Assembly: GCA_910574345.1 (NCBI GenBank)
Contig: CAJSZV010000009.1
Location: 124,001 to 188,000, forward strand
DNA length: 64,000 bases
DNA from: Clostridiaceae bacterium
Lineage (GTDB): Bacteria > Bacillota > Clostridia > Lachnospirales > Lachnospiraceae
Direction: 5' to 3'
This document shows, in pieces, positions 60,929 to 64,000 of this stretch. A model generated the notes under the pieces. It was given only the letters and a program-made list of their open reading frames with translations, did not search any database and had not been told where the DNA came from. Positions within the stretch are counted from its first letter, which is position 1; every line of letters begins with the position of its first letter. Both the position numbers and the translations under genes were made by a program.

Positions 60929-62635
60929 ATGACGGATTTCAGAAAAATGACGGTGTACCAGATATACCCGAAATCCTTTCGGGATACCAACGGGGATGGC
61001 TTTGGGGACATCCCCGGAGTGATTGAGAAATTGGATTATCTCCGGGAGCTGGGGGTGGATTATCTGTGGCTGACCCCGTTTTTTCCTTCGCCGCAGAATG
61101 ACAACGGGTATGACGTAGCGGATTACCGCGCCGTGGATCCCAAGTTTGGGACCATGGAGGATTTGGAGCGTTTGGTGAGTCAGAGTGAAGAGTGGGGCAT
61201 GGGGATTATGCTGGACATGGTATTTAACCATACATCCACTTATCATCCGTGGTTTCAGAGGGCTCTGGCAGGGGAGGAAAAGTATCAGAAGTACTATATT
61301 TTCAAGGATGGAACACCGGATCAGGCTCCCACAAACTGGCAGTCAAAATTCGGGGGACCGGCGTGGGAATATGTGCCCCACTTAAAAAAATGGTATCTCC
61401 GGCTGTATGATGTGACCCAGGCGGATTTAAACTGGGATAACCCGGAGGTTCGTGAGGAGTTGAAGGAAATCCTTCGGTTCTGGAAGGCAAAAGGGATTCA
61501 GGGATTCCGCTTTGACGTGATCAATCTGGTCTCCAAGCCGGAGGTGATGGAGGATGATTTTGAGGGAGACGGGCGGAGGTTTTACAGTGACGGCCCCCGT
61601 ATCCATGAATACCTGAAAGAACTGGTAAGGGATTCGGGGATTGAGGACCTGGTGACGGTGGGAGAGATGTCGTCCACATCCCTTGAGCATTGTATCCGGT
61701 ATTCCGCGCCGGAGGAGAGGGAGTTTTCCATGTGCTTTAATTTTCATCATCTGAAGACGGATTACAGGGATGGAGATAAATGGGCGCTTATGGATACGGA
61801 TTACAAGAAATTAAAGGAAATCTTTGTGGAATGGCAGATGGGAATGCAAGAAGGGGGCGGCTGGAATGCCCTGTTCTGGTGCAACCATGACCAGCCCCGG
61901 ATTGTAAGCAGGCTGGGAGATGAAAAGGCTTACTGGAAGGAGTCGGCGAAAATGCTGGCAGCCATGATTCATCTCATGCGGGGAACTCCCTACATCTATC
62001 AGGGGGAGGAGATCGGAATGATGAATGCCCATTACCCCTCCATTGACCGGTATCGGGATGTGGAAAGCCTGAACTATTATAAGATTTTGCTGGAACGGGG
62101 GGAGACGAGGGAGGAAGCCCTTAAGACCCTGGCGGCAAGGTCCAGGGATAACAGCAGGACTCCTATGCAGTGGACCGGGGAAAAGTACGGCGGGTTTTCC
62201 GAGGCAAAACCGTGGCTTCCCATGTCCGCCGAATTCAGAGGGGAAATCACGGTGGAGGCCCAGGAGAAGGATGAGGATTCCATTCTTGCTTTTTATAAGA
62301 AGCTGATTGCCATGAGAAAAAAGTATCCGGTGATTTCGGAGGGGGAAATCTCATTTTTGGAGACGGGAACGGATAGGGTCATAGCATATGAACGAGTGCT
62401 GGGCCAGCAGAAGATGCTGGTATTCTGCAATCTGGACGGCAGGAATCAGAGGATCCGTGGAAACGGGAAATGGAAGGGGTTTGAGGTGCTGCTTGGGAAT
62501 TATGCCTTGTCCGCCGGTGACTCCCGGTTCGTAAAAGACATGGACGGGGGCGGGTCCGGCAGCTGGAGGGATGGGGAGGAATCCTATGGGATGAGGCCTT
62601 ATGAGCTTTTAGTTCTTGGAAAGAATGTGATGTAA
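60929..62635 (+). CDS. treC: alpha,alpha-phosphotrehalase TreC
   Basis: A 568-residue GH13 enzyme that splits trehalose 6-phosphate into glucose and glucose 6-phosphate in the cytoplasm. The barrel motifs are DMVFNHTS, the nucleophile in GFRFDVIN (Asp196), the acid/base in TVGEMSST (Glu246) and FWCNHDQPR. The start at 60929 follows AAAGGGAGG and gives the family N terminus FRKMTVYQIYPKSFRD; a longer frame from 60788 adds a 47-residue, cysteine-containing head with no counterpart. The gene follows treP by 180 bases. Confidence 0.94.
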   Translation: MTDFRKMTVYQIYPKSFRDTNGDGFGDIPGVIEKLDYLRELGVDYLWLTPFFPSPQNDNGYDVADYRAVDPKFGTMEDLERLVSQSEEWGMGIMLDMVFNHTSTYHPWFQRALAGEEKYQKYYIFKDGTPDQAPTNWQSKFGGPAWEYVPHLKKWYLRLYDVTQADLNWDNPEVREELKEILRFWKAKGIQGFRFDVINLVSKPEVMEDDFEGDGRRFYSDGPRIHEYLKELVRDSGIEDLVTVGEMSSTSLEHCIRYSAPEEREFSMCFNFHHLKTDYRDGDKWALMDTDYKKLKEIFVEWQMGMQEGGGWNALFWCNHDQPRIVSRLGDEKAYWKESAKMLAAMIHLMRGTPYIYQGEEIGMMNAHYPSIDRYRDVESLNYYKILLERGETREEALKTLAARSRDNSRTPMQWTGEKYGGFSEAKPWLPMSAEFRGEITVEAQEKDEDSILAFYKKLIAMRKKYPVISEGEISFLETGTDRVIAYERVLGQQKMLVFCNLDGRNQRIRGNGKWKGFEVLLGNYALSAGDSRFVKDMDGGGSGSWRDGEESYGMRPYELLVLGKNVM

Positions 62636-62665
62636 CTGTTCAGACAGCTATAAGGAGTATTATGG

Positions 62666-62714
62666 AAAAAGCACAGAAGCGGCTTTGTATAGTCGTAGCG
62701 GCCTGTGCTTTTTT
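62666..62714 (+). terminator. terminator after treC, third copy of the hairpin repeat
   Basis: AAAAAGCACAGAAGC (62666-62680) and GCCTGTGCTTTTTT (62701-62714) form the stem. The hairpin and its loop resemble those in repeats A and B, but the 40-base upstream part shared by A and B is missing here. Confidence 0.88.
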
Positions 62715-62724
62715 ATTGTGGGAA

Positions 62725-62999
62725 TACCCTCCGTGAACAAGGGAACACACGGTTTTGCACCACAGATTCACGATTCTGCTGTGTTACTGTCGCTCGGTGT
62801 ACGTCCAGTACACCTCGTTCCAGTGCCTTGCAGAATCGCGAATCTGAGGCGCAAAACTCCTTCGGACCCCAAGTGCCGGAATTTGGTGGCTGGCAAGGCA
62901 GCGGAATGAGGCGTACTGGACGTACGCCGATTGACGCTAACGCCGCCAGCCGCCAAAAGACGGTACTTGGGGCGTGTGTCCCCTTGTCCACGGAGGGTA
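62725..62999. mobile_element. 275-bp MITE-like element with cloverleaf symmetry
   Basis: The ends are 27-bp inverted repeats (62725-62751 and 62973-62999, 25 of 27 matching) that begin with TA on both sides, as expected for a TA target duplication. The interior is two inverted-repeat halves (62752-62857 and 62868-62972), each able to form its own hairpin around GTGTACGTCCAGTACAC-like palindromes, and 62784-62831 also pairs with 62893-62940 (39 of 48). It encodes no protein. It looks like a non-autonomous element moved by a Tc1/IS630-type transposase (inference). With the treC terminator and the downstream promoter it fills the 581-base gap. Confidence 0.75.
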
Positions 63000-63027
63000 A
63001 GATTGACTCGTCAAACCGTAAACGGCA

Positions 63028-63056
63028 TTGCTTTTTTGAGGCAGATTGCATATAAT
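63028..63056 (+). promoter_or_regulatory. promoter before the alcohol dehydrogenase
   Basis: TTGCTT (63028-63033), 17 bases and TATAAT (63051-63056). The transcript would have a leader of about 155 bases that holds part of a dispersed repeat (GGTTCCAAAGTCATG at 63065-63079). Confidence 0.62.
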
Positions 63057-63216
63057 GATGTTGTGGTTCCAAAGTCATGTATTGACATGCGGACAAGCAG
63101 TTTAAAACAAATCAAAGAAGTAGATAAATGGTGCTTTAGCGAACTGCCCCGGTTTTATGAGATGTTCTGCAAAAGGCCGGAGGTATTAAAATCTATAAAG
63201 TGAAGGAGAGACAAAG

Positions 63217-64000
63217 ATGAAAGGAAGTTTTTTTGTAGGCGCAGACCAGAATCCCAAATTTGAAGTGAGGGACATGACCTTTGGTCCCTTAGGCCCCCGT
63301 GATGTCCTGGTGAACAATAAAGCCTGCGGTATCTGCGGCACCGACGTGCATATCTATCACGGAGAAAAGGGTTCCGCCGATGTGAATCCGCCGGTGGTGC
63401 TGGGCCATGAATTTGCCGGCGTGGTAGTGGAAGTGGGCTCCGAGGTGACCAGCGTAAAGCCCGGCGACCATGTGGCACTGGATCCCAATATGTACTGCAA
63501 TCAGTGCATGCCCTGCCGCATGGGCAAAAAGCAGGAGTGCGAACATCTCTTTGCCCTTGGCGTCAATGTCAACGGCGGTTTTGCAGAATACGCGGTCTGT
63601 CCGGAGACCCAGTGCTTTAAAGTTCGGGAAGACATCTCTTTTGATGAAGCGGCTATGGCGGAGCCTCTGGCTTGTGTGGTACACGGTATTGACCAGGCTC
63701 AGATTCAGCCGGGACAGGTGGTCCTTGTCATTGGCGGCGGAACCATCGGTCTTATGATGGTACAGATGGCACGGCTCTGCGGAGCGTCTTCCGTTATTTT
63801 AAGTGAGCCCGTAGAGATGCGCAGAAGGATTGGCATGGAGGTAGGTGCAGACGCAGCTATTGATCCTCTCCATGAAAATGTACCTGAGAGAATTAAGGAA
63901 ATCTGCAAAAGGGACGGAGCAGATGTGGTGATTGAGTGTGTGGGCAGGCCCTTTGCCGTAGAGCAGGCATTCTCGGCAGCCGGCTTTGCAGCTACGATTC
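63217..64000 (+). CDS. zinc-dependent medium-chain alcohol dehydrogenase (partial)
   Basis: 261 complete codons are in the window and the frame is open at the end. The catalytic zinc ligands are Cys in GICGTDVHIYHG (about residue 37) and GHEFAG (about 63); a structural zinc site has four cysteines (YCNQCMPC, then QEC, about 92-110). The NAD-binding motif is VLVIGGGTIGLMMVQMARLCGA (about 170-190). The group includes sorbitol, threonine, galactitol-1-phosphate and glucitol-type dehydrogenases; the first residues (MKGSFFVGADQNPKFEVRDM) suggest a polyol dehydrogenase but not which one. GAAGGAGAG precedes the ATG. Confidence 0.88.
   Translation, partial: MKGSFFVGADQNPKFEVRDMTFGPLGPRDVLVNNKACGICGTDVHIYHGEKGSADVNPPVVLGHEFAGVVVEVGSEVTSVKPGDHVALDPNMYCNQCMPCRMGKKQECEHLFALGVNVNGGFAEYAVCPETQCFKVREDISFDEAAMAEPLACVVHGIDQAQIQPGQVVLVIGGGTIGLMMVQMARLCGASSVILSEPVEMRRRIGMEVGADAAIDPLHENVPERIKEICKRDGADVVIECVGRPFAVEQAFSAAGFAATI

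Noticed and set aside
63087-63203. 38-codon frame before the alcohol dehydrogenase (MRTSSLKQIKEV...)
   Set aside because: No ribosome binding site and no recognisable homology. It could be a leader peptide or a gene remnant, but the evidence is too thin to list it.
1-64000. CRISPR arrays, tRNA or rRNA genes, prophage
   Set aside because: I saw no regularly spaced repeats, no cloverleaf tRNA with CCA-type ends and no phage structural or integrase genes on either strand.

Overview
The window looks like a chromosomal segment of a spore-forming, anaerobic Clostridia bacterium, most probably a Lachnospiraceae gut commensal. The evidence is spoVG, spoVT and a CwlD-like amidase (sporulation), a paired glgC/glgD, a clostridial-type ferredoxin start, acetate kinase, strong AGGAGG ribosome binding sites and sigma-A promoters with 17-base spacers. 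I see no phage, conjugative module, CRISPR array, rRNA or tRNA. The species cannot be fixed from the sequence alone.

Layout. 1-3.8 kb: a ferredoxin start, a DUF1858 protein, mecA, then an unusual three-gene cassette (a Ser/Thr kinase fused to a degenerate MinD/ParA-like domain, a second such domain, and a 74-residue protein). 4-8 kb: cell-envelope and secreted hydrolases (GH18, lipoprotein phosphoesterase, CwlD-like amidase). 8-16 kb: a forward run with the tRNA t6A enzyme Sua5, a B12-binding radical SAM protein, a 37-residue membrane peptide, a VanW protein, and an overlapping AIR-synthase-like/Lrp/aminotransferase/TrmL/GNAT set. 15.9-24 kb: a reverse run asnS, yhaO, yhaN and a heterodimeric ABC exporter. 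24-29 kb: a long odd leader followed by glgC-glgD-spoVG, then a hydroxyacid dehydrogenase and a siroheme-type enzyme. 29-39.5 kb: AEC transporter, FAD oxidoreductase, and a two-component system divergent from a CUT1 sugar-type ABC transporter whose operon ends with a cytoplasmic phosphodiesterase. 39.7-51.5 kb: pth-mfd, MBL hydrolase, bioY with a BirA-like operator, an EndoQ-UvrD fusion, and a diguanylate cyclase overlapping ackA. 51.5-56.3 kb: TetR divergent from glgB, an alpha/beta hydrolase, a zinc-ribbon protein and spoVT. 56.3-57.7 kb: an Rpn-family nuclease gene between two 87-bp direct repeats. 57.7-62.7 kb: the trehalose locus treR/treP-treC with three operators. 62.7-63 kb: a 275-bp MITE-like element able to fold as a cloverleaf, followed by a zinc alcohol dehydrogenase that runs off the window.

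How parts fit: glgC, glgD and glgB supply glycogen precursors and branching from two loci; TreP/TreC import and split trehalose as the 6-phosphate, feeding the same glucose phosphate pool; AckA turns acetyl phosphate into ATP. The most unusual items are the kinase/degenerate P-loop cassette, the EndoQ-UvrD single-chain repair protein, the cloverleaf element, the repeat-flanked Rpn gene, and the structured leaders before glgC and before the diguanylate cyclase.
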